From Clostridiales bacterium (lineage in GTDB: Bacteria; Bacillota; Clostridia; Oscillospirales; CAG-272): 54,878 bases of DNA. The stretch is from NCBI GenBank assembly GCA_016281775.1, contig JAEEJH010000091.1, positions 1-54,878 on the forward strand, given 5' to 3'. A program made the position numbers and the translations under genes. Within the stretch, counting starts at the first letter, position 1. Every line of letters begins with the position of its first letter. Shown here piece after piece: positions 31,715-39,384 of this stretch. The notes beneath the pieces were generated by a model, which saw only the letters and a program-made list of their open reading frames with translations, ran no database searches and had not been told where the DNA came from.

Positions 31715-33540
31715 TTCTTTTCTCCGTTAAAGTATTCGAATATATTCTCCGCCGTTTCCGCGTTTATACCCTTTACAGCCGACAGCTCTTCCGCCGTCGC
31801 CTTCTTTATCGCGGATAGCGAACCGAACGACGACAGCAGCAGTTTCGCTTTCGAAGGGCCGACGCCTTTTATTTTTTCAAGAGACGAGGTTTTCAGCGTT
31901 TTGCGCTTCGCCTGACTCATGCGCGATACAGCGAAGCGGTGGACTTCTTCCTGAATTCTGTAGATGAACGTAAACAACGTTTTGTCGTTGATGATATCGA
32001 CCTCGTTTTCATCGTCGCAGAGGGCTCTCGTCTTATGTTTGTCGTCCTTCACCATACCGAAAACGGGGACGTCGACGCCGAGCTGATCAAGCGTCTCGCG
32101 CACGGTCGAAACGTGTGTTCTGCCGCCGTCGAGCAGTATCAGATCGGGCAGTACCGGGTATGCTTTCGACTGTTTTTCCGTAGTATTCTTTATACGTCTC
32201 GTTATGACCTCGCGCATCGACGCGTAATCGTCTTCGTGCTCCGTCTCTTTTATTTTAAAGATTCTGTAATCCTGCTTTGAAAACGCGGCGTTGTTCAATA
32301 CGATCATGCCGGCGGTTATGTTCTCGTCGCCGAAGTTCGATATATCGTACGCTTCTATCCGCTCAGGCACTACTTCGAGCGCAAGAGTTGATGCGAGTTT
32401 GGCGAGTATCTTCGTCGATTTTTCGTCAGTCTCTTTGAACAGCTTCGCTTTATATGCGGCGTTTTCCGCAGCCATTTCGCAAAGCGCCCTGTTTTTACCG
32501 CGTTTCACCGTTCTGACTTCAACGCGTTTGCCGTAAAGATTTGATAAATGCGCGGTAAGCAGTCCGGCTTCTTCGTCCGGCAAAAGATCCGAGACGAGTA
32601 TCTGTTTCGGCGGCATCCTGCTTTCGTAGACCGACGAGATGAAAGAGGTGATCTCGTCGCCGCCGATATGCCCGCCCGTAAACTCGTAGCTGTCGGTATC
32701 AAAGATCATACCCGATCTGATAAAGAAGAACGAGAACACCGTGACTGCGTCGTCCGAATACACGCCGACCGCGTCAACGTTCGTATCCGGCGAAGAAACG
32801 ACCTTCTGTTTCGCGTACAGAGCGGTCAGCGCGCTGATCCTGTCTCTGTATTTGGCGGCGAGCTCGTAATTGAGTTCCTCTGCCGCGCTGTCCATAAGCT
32901 CCGTGAGGCGCTTTTTTTCTTCCGAGATATCGCCGCGCAGTATAACGCACGCGCTTTTGACGAGTTCTGCGTACGCTTCTTTAGACAGCCTGCCCGTGCA
33001 GGGCGCGGCGCATCTGCCTATCTGCGAGTAAATGCACGGTCTTTCTTTGCCTATATCGCGCGGGAATACTTTTTTGCAGACCGGCAGACCGACGGTTCTC
33101 GAAACGGTCCTGATTATCGACCGCACCGTGGCGGAGTTGGAATACGGTCCGAAATAAACGCCGCCGTCGGCGTCTCTTTTTCTCGTCATTACGAGGCGCG
33201 GATAATCCTCTTTCGTGACCTTGATATAGGGGTAACTCTTGTCGTCTTTGAGTTTGATATTGTATTTCGGGGAAAACTGCTTTATCTTGCTGTTTTCGAG
33301 CGCGAGGGCTTCCATTTCGGTATCGCAGAGGATATAGTCGAAATCGTATACCATCGACACCATTCTGCGGGTCTTCGCGTTTTTCGCGCCCGCGCCGAAG
33401 TACTGCGACACGCGGTTTTTGAGCGCCGCCGATTTGCCGACGTATATCACCTCGCCGCCTTTGTCCTTCATTATATAAACTCCGGGGCAAAGCGGCAGCC
33501 GCATCGCTTTTTTTCTTAAATACTCGGTTCTATCGTTCAT
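31711..33540 (-). CDS. uvrC: excinuclease ABC subunit C
   Basis: A 609-residue UvrC, the nuclease that makes both incisions in nucleotide excision repair. The GIY-YIG domain is at the start (GVYIMKDKGGEVIYVGK); a Cys-rich stretch (CIYSQIGRCAAPC), the UvrB-binding region (about 200-235), the RNase-H-like nuclease domain (about 375-540; YDISNFGDENITAGM, LPDLILLDGG) and a helix-hairpin-helix pair at the end (IKGVGPSKAKLLLSSFGS) follow in the usual order. No Shine-Dalgarno is visible: the ATG lies just after the T-run of the ptsH terminator. Read-through or a weak internal promoter would be needed for expression. Confidence 0.96.
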   Translation of the reverse strand: MNDRTEYLRKKAMRLPLCPGVYIMKDKGGEVIYVGKSAALKNRVSQYFGAGAKNAKTRRMVSMVYDFDYILCDTEMEALALENSKIKQFSPKYNIKLKDDKSYPYIKVTKEDYPRLVMTRKRDADGGVYFGPYSNSATVRSIIRTVSRTVGLPVCKKVFPRDIGKERPCIYSQIGRCAAPCTGRLSKEAYAELVKSACVILRGDISEEKKRLTELMDSAAEELNYELAAKYRDRISALTALYAKQKVVSSPDTNVDAVGVYSDDAVTVFSFFFIRSGMIFDTDSYEFTGGHIGGDEITSFISSVYESRMPPKQILVSDLLPDEEAGLLTAHLSNLYGKRVEVRTVKRGKNRALCEMAAENAAYKAKLFKETDEKSTKILAKLASTLALEVVPERIEAYDISNFGDENITAGMIVLNNAAFSKQDYRIFKIKETEHEDDYASMREVITRRIKNTTEKQSKAYPVLPDLILLDGGRTHVSTVRETLDQLGVDVPVFGMVKDDKHKTRALCDDENEVDIINDKTLFTFIYRIQEEVHRFAVSRMSQAKRKTLKTSSLEKIKGVGPSKAKLLLSSFGSLSAIKKATAEELSAVKGINAETAENIFEYFNGEKK

Positions 33541-33544
33541 GACA

Positions 33545-33595
33545 TTAAAAAAGCGGATAAGAAGACCTGTCGGTCACGGCAGGTATGCTTTTCCG
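33545..33595 (-). terminator. terminator after ptsH, abutting the uvrC start
   Basis: On the minus strand: outer stem AGCGGA/TCCGCT with an inner ACCTG/CAGGT hairpin, then a run of seven T's ending about seven bases before the uvrC ATG. Confidence 0.7.
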
Positions 33596-33608
33596 CTGTT
33601 GTGTGATC

Positions 33609-33872
33609 TTATTCTGAAAGTCCTGATTCGCTCAGTTCCTCAAGGCCGTTGAGCGCTTCTATCTCGTCTTCGCCGTCGGCGATGAGGGTGATCTGCGTAT
33701 CCTGCGTGATGTTGAGAGACAGCACGCCGAGAAGGCTCTTCGCGTTTACGCGGCGCTCGTCTTTCTCTACCCAGATGGAACTCTTATAGGAATTTGCTTT
33801 CTGAATGAAAAACGTTGCGGGACGTGCGTGAAGACCGATAGGTATTCTGACGGTTACGTTACGTGTTATCAT
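33609..33872 (-). CDS. ptsH: phosphocarrier protein HPr
   Basis: An 87-residue HPr when started at ATG 33872, which has AGGAG seven bases upstream; the ORF track's extra seven residues are rejected. With this start the phosphorylated His is residue 15 (IGLHARPAT) and the regulatory Ser is residue 46 (NAKSLLGVLSL), as in characterised Firmicutes HPr. It carries phosphate from PEP-dependent Enzyme I to sugar-specific EII proteins; Ser46 phosphorylation would link it to CcpA-type catabolite repression. No other PTS gene is nearby. Confidence 0.95.
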   Translation of the reverse strand: MITRNVTVRIPIGLHARPATFFIQKANSYKSSIWVEKDERRVNAKSLLGVLSLNITQDTQITLIADGEDEIEALNGLEELSESGLSE

Positions 33873-33922
33873 ATCTTTACTCCTGCTTGCCATAGTATTC
33901 GAAATTAAATAGCTTTTATGAC

Positions 33923-33951
33923 ATTATATCAAAAAGTTTTAATAAAATCAA
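33923..33951 (-). promoter_or_regulatory. promoter of ptsH
   Basis: Minus strand -35 TTGATT (33946-33951), 17-base spacer, perfect -10 TATAAT (33923-33928). Confidence 0.75.
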
Positions 33952-34010
33952 CGGTGATTTTGCATAAATCTTTGTTGAATTCGAGAATTTTTAATGTATA
34001 TTTTATATCA

Positions 34011-34433
34011 TTATTCTGCTTTTTCAAACGAAACGACCGTTATTTCGAGTTTCAGATCGCCGCTCGTGACGGTCAGCTTATCGCCGATGCGGCGTATTTC
34101 GCCGTAGGTGAACAGTCCCGATTCGGTAACGGTACCTCTGCATATGACCGCGGCGGTCACGTCGGCTTTGCCGTCGCCTTTATCATCTATACGGTACCCT
34201 TCGGTCAGAGCGCCGAACGTCACGCCGTTTTCCGTTCTGAATTTATCTCCGACCTTCAGTTTTTCGGTCTCTTCTTCTGCGACGGCTGACGCGGTGAACG
34301 TGATCTTATAGTCTTCTTCTTTGAGATAATTTCCGCTGCCGGTATGAGTGATCCGCATTACGAGGCACAGGATCGATATGAAAGCGACGACGACTATGAT
34401 CGCGTCGGCTGCATTGAAAGTTCTTTTACTCAT
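34011..34433 (-). CDS. DUF4330-like single-pass membrane protein
   Basis: A 140-residue protein with one N-terminal membrane helix (about 10-30, AADAIIVVVAFISILCLVM) and an extracytoplasmic beta-rich domain (KITFTASAVAEE, LKVGDKFRTENG, LEITVVSFEKAE). The pattern resembles DUF4330, whose function is not known. It overlaps the upstream O-antigen-ligase-like gene by eight bases and is the last gene of the rimM operon, so it may assist the polymer-related membrane protein. Confidence 0.6.
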   Translation of the reverse strand: MSKRTFNAADAIIVVVAFISILCLVMRITHTGSGNYLKEEDYKITFTASAVAEEETEKLKVGDKFRTENGVTFGALTEGYRIDDKGDGKADVTAAVICRGTVTESGLFTYGEIRRIGDKLTVTSGDLKLEITVVSFEKAE

Positions 34434-36246
34434 TCAGCGCCTCCGTATACATCATCGTGATATTTTCGTATTCGGTCTTCTCGGATATTATTTCAGCCGA
34501 TGCCGCGCCGAGACCTATCACAAAGAACAGCATCGTGCAGATACGGTTGTCGGTAAGTACGCTGTCGGTCACGCCGAAGAACAAAAGCGATATAACGGCG
34601 GTAAGCGCGGCGAATACGACGCAGCGAAGTTTTTTGTCGGCCGCTTTCGTAAGGTTCGATACGCAGTAGCTTATGAATATCGCCGCCGCGGCGAAGAACA
34701 GCAGCAAAAGCAGGACTCCGCCCTCTGACATTATCTGCAGATACATACTCTGCGCGTCGGGCGCGTCGCCGTAACCCGGAAGAGCGTATACCGGATAAAC
34801 GAAGCGGAACGAACCGACGCCGGCGCCGGAAAACCATTCTCTGCCGATCAGGCGCCATACGCCGCTCCATACCGAGCCTATATACGCGCTCTGCGTTTTC
34901 AGCGCGTTCACCGCCGTGTTATAAACGACCGGCGGTATCAGAACTGCCGCGGCGACCGCCGCCGTGACCGACGGGATAACGACCACAGCCGCCTTTTTGC
35001 TGTAAAGCAGTATGACGATGAAGTTGCCGAGAAGCGCCGCGAAGACGGCGAACACCTCCTGAGTGAATACGAGCGAAACAAGAGAGAACGAGTACGCAAT
35101 AAAATATGCGAGCCGCTTTTTTCCGCCCGAAAGCGTCAGATAAAGAAGCAGCGGCGAAGACAGTAAAAGATACGCCGCAAGCACCGAAGACGAGCCGAAG
35201 AACATCGACATGCCTACCGTAAGATCGGAGAACAGACTGCGTGAAGAAAATATCGTCTCGGGCGAGCCGAACAGATAAAAGAACAGTCCGACGCTCGAAA
35301 CCACGACGCACGAGAAAGCCGCGGCGGAAAACGCGCGGTAAAGCCATTCCTTACGGCAAAGCAGGTTGCGGCATAAAAAGTAAGCGAAGATACATACGGC
35401 GTAAAGCGAGCCGTCGTAAGACGAACCTCCGGGCGAGGCGACGCGCCCGAGCAGGGTCACCGCACCGAGAAGCATCACCGAAACGTCGATGAGCGAAAAA
35501 CGGAGCGCTCTTTTTCTTCTCACGGTCTTTAACATATAGGACGCGAACGTGAAGCCGCAGAGCAAAAGCGTTACCCTCTCGCGGACGAACGGCAAAACCG
35601 CCGCGATCATCACCGCGCCGGATTCGGGCAGGTAAAGCACCGCGATGAGCAATATCACGGACAGTACCGTCAGAGGCACCGCCGCCGGATTGAGCAAAAA
35701 CGAGCAGAGACCCGTGGCCATGCCGAGCAGCAGGGCTATGCTCGAGTTCCGTATCTTAACGGGTCCTTCGGTTATTTTGCTCTTGTCCGCTCCGATAAGA
35801 TCGAAAACGGCGAATGAGAGCAGCCTGCTTTTATGGACAGTATCGGCAAGCGACCTGCCTGAGAAGAAGAACAGCGACAAAACCGTCATCGCGGCGGCGG
35901 CGTAAACGACGTTCATACCGATATCGCGCGAAAAAGCGAACCGCATGACGAAATATTCGAGCGCGGCGTAGATGCCGGTCGAAAGAAGGTATATGCCGAT
36001 ATCGCGGGTCCTGATATAAAGAAGCTTGTATAAAAACGCGTGGACGGCGTTTTTGACCTTGTTTTCGGTAAACACGCGGCTTACCGCATCGCGGGCGCGG
36101 GATATGAAGCTTTTTTTGGAATTGAGCTTTTCGCAGAGTTTTGCGGTCCCGCTTTCTTTCAGCACTTTGTCGGCTTTGCCGTAACTGCCGAAAATACGCG
36201 GCAGCACGCCTTTTTTCTCCGGCTTGTCCGCACTGTTTTTCGCCAC
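34426..36246 (-). CDS. O-antigen ligase/polymerase family membrane protein (Wzy/WaaL-like)
   Basis: A large hydrophobic protein with about twelve membrane helices and a long external loop. Near the C-terminus it has WFSGAGVGSFRFVYPVYALP, the hallmark region of O-antigen ligase family (Wzy_C) proteins, followed by DAQSMYLQIMSEGG with the family's acidic/Ser residues. It probably ligates or polymerises lipid-linked glycans outside the membrane. The ORF track begins at GTG 36255, but a perfect AAGGAGGTGAT touches that codon; the GTG at 36246 lies at correct spacing and is preferred (606 residues). It sits unusually between trmD and a DUF4330 gene. Confidence 0.82.
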   Translation of the reverse strand: MAKNSADKPEKKGVLPRIFGSYGKADKVLKESGTAKLCEKLNSKKSFISRARDAVSRVFTENKVKNAVHAFLYKLLYIRTRDIGIYLLSTGIYAALEYFVMRFAFSRDIGMNVVYAAAAMTVLSLFFFSGRSLADTVHKSRLLSFAVFDLIGADKSKITEGPVKIRNSSIALLLGMATGLCSFLLNPAAVPLTVLSVILLIAVLYLPESGAVMIAAVLPFVRERVTLLLCGFTFASYMLKTVRRKRALRFSLIDVSVMLLGAVTLLGRVASPGGSSYDGSLYAVCIFAYFLCRNLLCRKEWLYRAFSAAAFSCVVVSSVGLFFYLFGSPETIFSSRSLFSDLTVGMSMFFGSSSVLAAYLLLSSPLLLYLTLSGGKKRLAYFIAYSFSLVSLVFTQEVFAVFAALLGNFIVILLYSKKAAVVVIPSVTAAVAAAVLIPPVVYNTAVNALKTQSAYIGSVWSGVWRLIGREWFSGAGVGSFRFVYPVYALPGYGDAPDAQSMYLQIMSEGGVLLLLLFFAAAAIFISYCVSNLTKAADKKLRCVVFAALTAVISLLFFGVTDSVLTDNRICTMLFFVIGLGAASAEIISEKTEYENITMMYTEALNE

Positions 36247-36259
36247 GCGTATCACCTCC

Positions 36260-36964
36260 TTAATCTTTTTTGTCTTTGAGTTTTTCGAGCAGGTCGGGGC
36301 GGTATTTCGCCGTCTGTTCGACCGCCTTTTCCCTGCGCCATTTCGCTATGTTTTCGTGATGTCCCGACAAGAGTATATCGGGTACTTTTCTGCCTCTGAA
36401 TTCGTACGGTCTCGTATACTGCGGATATTCGAGAAGGCCCGACGCGATGCTCTCGTCGAGATAGCAGCTTTCATCCGCGAGAACACCCGGTATCAGCCGC
36501 GCCACGCAGTCGGTAAGTATGCACGCGGGCAGCTCGCCGCCGGTGAGAACGTAGTCTCCGATCGATATACGCTCGTCGACGACCTCTTCGAGCGCCCTCT
36601 CGTCGATACCCTCGTAATGACCGCAGAGGATGATCAGATCGTCATAAGCGGATAAGCGCGCCGCAGTTTCGTGATCGAGTATTTTGCCTTTAGGATCCAT
36701 GTAGACCGTGCGTTTTTTCGACGTATCGGGTATTTTTGCAGAGATCGCGTCGTGGCAGGCGCATACGGGCGGAGCCGCCATGAGCATGCCCATACCGCCG
36801 CCGTAAGGCGTATCGTCGACCTTGTTGTGCTTATTGTTCGCATAGTCTCTTATGTTATAAACGTTCACCGTTATCGCGCCCGATTGCCGCGCCCTGCCGA
36901 TTATGCTCTCGGAAAGGACCGTATCGACGAGCGCGGGAAAAAGCGTCATTATATGAAAATTCAT
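36260..36964 (-). CDS. trmD: tRNA (guanine-37-N1)-methyltransferase
   Basis: A 234-residue SPOUT-class methyltransferase that modifies G37 of tRNAs to prevent frameshifting. It starts [12 protein letters not shown], has [17 protein letters not shown] (the tRNA/SAM pocket), [32 protein letters not shown] (the trefoil-knot SAM site) and a basic C-terminus. ATGA overlap with rimM upstream, the standard partner. Confidence 0.97.
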   Translation of the reverse strand: MNFHIMTLFPALVDTVLSESIIGRARQSGAITVNVYNIRDYANNKHNKVDDTPYGGGMGMLMAAPPVCACHDAISAKIPDTSKKRTVYMDPKGKILDHETAARLSAYDDLIILCGHYEGIDERALEEVVDERISIGDYVLTGGELPACILTDCVARLIPGVLADESCYLDESIASGLLEYPQYTRPYEFRGRKVPDILLSGHHENIAKWRREKAVEQTAKYRPDLLEKLKDKKD

Positions 36965-37461
36965 TCGAACATTCCCTCGATAGGTTTTATAAATACCGCT
37001 TCGTCGGTCAGCTTTTTTATGAACTGCGGCACGTCCGGGACCTGTACCGTTCCCTTTTCCGTTTTGATGAAATAGATATCCGAAGCGGGATATTCCTCGA
37101 TGCTTTCGACGGTGCCGTAAACTCTGCCGTCGTCGGCGTCGAGCACCGGCAGACCGATGAGATCGCAGATCAGTATCTTGTTTTTCGGCAGATGCAGATC
37201 TTCGCGGTCAACGTAGACCGTTTTGCCTTTGAGCGCCGCGGCATCTTCTACGGTGTCGACACCTTCGAATTTGACGACCGCCGAATTTTTCGAGCCGTGC
37301 GAAGACGTTACGGAAAGATACCTCTCCCCGTTTTCGTCGAGATACAGCTTTTTGATCTTATAAAACGACGAAGGTTCGCCGCACCATAATTCTATTTTCA
37401 CTTCTCCGCGCACGCCGTGCGTCATACGGATGAAGCCCTGTTCGATATATTTTTTCTTCAA
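36961..37461 (-). CDS. rimM: ribosome maturation factor RimM
   Basis: A 166-residue 30S assembly factor. N-terminal RimM barrel with [15 protein letters not shown], then the PRC-barrel with [21 protein letters not shown] and [24 protein letters not shown]. It starts with TTG at 37461, with AGGA seven bases upstream. In many Firmicutes rpsP and a KH-domain gene come first; here neither is present and rimM is the first gene of its operon, with a leader of about 320 bases full of hairpins. Confidence 0.94.
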   Translation of the reverse strand: MKKKYIEQGFIRMTHGVRGEVKIELWCGEPSSFYKIKKLYLDENGERYLSVTSSHGSKNSAVVKFEGVDTVEDAAALKGKTVYVDREDLHLPKNKILICDLIGLPVLDADDGRVYGTVESIEEYPASDIYFIKTEKGTVQVPDVPQFIKKLTDEAVFIKPIEGMFE

Positions 37462-37507
37462 CTTTTATTCCTGTTCTCCGTATAACGGTTTTCTCATTTC
37501 TTTAAAC

Positions 37508-37702
37508 TGCGATTCATATCGCGTCAGCGATATCTCGAGCCGCGTAAGCGGCATATCGAGCGCAAAGCGCATATCGAACCGCGTCAGCGGTATATCGATT
37601 TTTATCGATATATCTCCTGACGGAGATTCGATATTTTGCACGGTGTGCAAATCGATATAGGCTCATTTCATTCGCCTTCGATATATCGCCTTACGGCGAT
37701 GT
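37508..37702. repeat. array of eight different short hairpins separated by (A)TATCGA, in the rimM leader
   Basis: Consecutive small palindromes: TCGC-gtca-GCGA, CCGC-gtaa-GCGG, GCGC-aaa-GCGC, ACCGC-gtca-GCGGT, ATCGAT-ttt-ATCGAT, ATCTCC-tgac-GGAGAT, TTTGCAC-ggt-GTGCAAA and ATCGCC-ttac-GGCGAT. The stems differ while the spacer TATCGA stays constant. It lies between the putative rimM promoter and the rimM start. It is not a CRISPR array: what repeats is the spacer, and the variable parts are self-complementary. Confidence 0.8.
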
Positions 37703-37786
37703 GTTTTATTTTTTTGATTCAGAAAGCCTTTTTATATACGCGACCGTCATCTCCCGGTACATAACAAAAAACATTTTTACTACTGC

Positions 37787-37815
37787 ATCATACCATATTT
37801 TTTTGATTATTGCAA
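37787..37815 (-). promoter_or_regulatory. putative promoter of the rimM-trmD operon
   Basis: Minus strand -35 TTGCAA (37810-37815), 17-base spacer, -10 TATGAT (37787-37792). It would place the hairpin array in a leader of about 320 bases. Confidence 0.5.
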
Positions 37816-37863
37816 GGGTTTTTTAAAAAAATAATCAAACGGTCCCAAATTTCAAATTATTTA

Positions 37864-37892
37864 TTGACATTGAACTATATTTGTATTATAAT
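37864..37892 (+). promoter_or_regulatory. promoter of the YcxB-like gene
   Basis: Perfect consensus: -35 TTGACA (37864-37869), 17-base spacer, -10 TATAAT (37887-37892), followed by GGGAGGAG before ATG 37923. Confidence 0.85.
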
Positions 37893-37922
37893 AAATTTAA
37901 TAGAATCAGGGAGGAGCCTTTT

Positions 37923-38552
37923 ATGGAAGAACGGACGCCGTTATTTAAAACTTATGAAACGGAAGACAGTTTCGATCAAAGATACAAAAGAGTGACGTAC
38001 AGGATCAACAAAGCCGAAACGGCGTACGACGCGGCGTTCGTTTTACTGTGCATCGTACTTCCGATATGCAGCATCACCCTCATAACGCTTGCCGTACTGA
38101 AAGGCGCTTATACGTCGACAGCTGCCGGCGCGTTTCTTCTGCTGCTCTCGGTATTTTATATATGGCGTCTGCCGTATTTCGTCGTTAAAAGAAGATGGAA
38201 GGAATATGAGAAAAACGGAAATCCTCCGTGCACGACGCTTTACTATGAAGACTGCCTCACCATCGAAAACGGTCAGGATACGAGAAAATTTGAGTATAAG
38301 GATATAACGTATATTGAAAAAAACGATGACGGGATATATATGCGTTATAAAGACAAGATCGCCGTATCCGCGCCTTATTCCGCTTTTGTTATCGGCGATC
38401 CGGACGGTCTGTTCGATCTCATTTCATCAAAAGCGAACACGGAAAAAAAGGCTTCCCCCTCATTTATAATCAATACGGCGTTTATGTTTATTCTGATCGC
38501 CGCCGTGATCGCCGTTACGGTGATACTGAGTCTGAATTATCTGAAAATTTAA
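37923..38552 (+). CDS. YcxB-like membrane protein
   Basis: A 209-residue protein. Two membrane helices lie at about 35-85, followed by a YcxB-type domain (LYYEDCLTIENGQDTRKFEYKDI, YMRYKDKIAVSAPYSAF) and a third membrane helix at the C-terminus. YcxB family function is unknown; the domain resembles a PH fold. The ORF track start at 37881 has no ribosome site and overlaps the -10; ATG 37923 follows GGGAGGAG. It is 18 bases before the DppA-like gene and may share its transcript. Confidence 0.78.
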   Translation: MEERTPLFKTYETEDSFDQRYKRVTYRINKAETAYDAAFVLLCIVLPICSITLITLAVLKGAYTSTAAGAFLLLLSVFYIWRLPYFVVKRRWKEYEKNGNPPCTTLYYEDCLTIENGQDTRKFEYKDITYIEKNDDGIYMRYKDKIAVSAPYSAFVIGDPDGLFDLISSKANTEKKASPSFIINTAFMFILIAAVIAVTVILSLNYLKI

Positions 38553-38570
38553 AATAAAGGAGATTTTGTC

Positions 38571-39371
38571 ATGAAATTATTTATTTCCGCCGATATTGAA
38601 GGCACCTGCGGGATAACCTGCTGGGAGGAGACCGAATACGGCCACCCGAGATACGGCTATTTTGCCGAACAGATGACCGCCGAAGTCAGCGCGGCGTGCG
38701 CCGCCGCCGACAGACTCGGCTGGGAGATACTCGTCAAAGACGCGCACGACAGCGCGAAGAACATACTGCCGGACAAGCTTCATCCGTCGGCGCTCCTGCT
38801 TCGCGGCTGGGCGGGCGATCTCAACTGCATGATGAGCGGTATAGACACCGGCAAATTCGATGCGGCGGCGTTCACCGGCTACCATTCGGCTGCCATGAGC
38901 GAGGGCAACTCGCTGTCGCATACGATGACGACTGCGGCTCACTATGTGAAAATAAACGATAAATACGCGTCGGAATTCGTTATAAACGCATATACCGCCG
39001 CGATGTACGGCGTGCCGGTGATATTCATATCCGGCGACGAGGCTTTATGCGAGGCGGCGAAGGAGATGATACCCGGTATCACCGCCGTTCCGACGAAACG
39101 CGGCTTCGGCGGAGCGTGCATATCCGAGCATCCGGAACGCGCCTGCGAAAACATACGCCGCGGCATGGAAGACGCTTTGTCTTCCGATTTCAGAAAAACC
39201 TGCAAAGTCAAGCTGCCCAAGCATTTCGCGGTCGAGATAGCTTACAGAGACATAAACGAGGCGAACAGAAACAGTCTCTACCCCGGCGTGGTGCGCCTCG
39301 ACGGCAAAACGCTTTTATTCGAATCGGATTCTTATACCGAAGTGCTTCGCATGATACACTTCATACTGTGA
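38571..39371 (+). CDS. M55 family metallopeptidase, D-aminopeptidase DppA-like
   Basis: A 266-residue protein. FISADIEGTCGI carries the SxDxEG zinc-binding motif of DppA; the other zinc ligands are seen in VKDAHDSAKNI (Asp-His) and FTGYHSAA (His), with GEALC-like FISGDEALCEAA later. DppA is a D-alanine-specific aminopeptidase that may recycle D-Ala dipeptides from peptidoglycan. AAAGGAG precedes the ATG. Its neighbours (YcxB-like, DUF4091) do not form a known pathway with it. Confidence 0.9.
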   Translation: MKLFISADIEGTCGITCWEETEYGHPRYGYFAEQMTAEVSAACAAADRLGWEILVKDAHDSAKNILPDKLHPSALLLRGWAGDLNCMMSGIDTGKFDAAAFTGYHSAAMSEGNSLSHTMTTAAHYVKINDKYASEFVINAYTAAMYGVPVIFISGDEALCEAAKEMIPGITAVPTKRGFGGACISEHPERACENIRRGMEDALSSDFRKTCKVKLPKHFAVEIAYRDINEANRNSLYPGVVRLDGKTLLFESDSYTEVLRMIHFIL

Positions 39372-39384
39372 TACGGAGGGAATT

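Noticed and set aside
33873-33893. Seven-residue extension of HPr
   Set aside because: Start at 33872 has the ribosome site and puts His15 and Ser46 at canonical positions.
37508-37702. Considered as a CRISPR array
   Set aside because: The constant part is only 6-7 bases and the variable parts are self-complementary hairpins of 10-17 bases; no cas genes are nearby.
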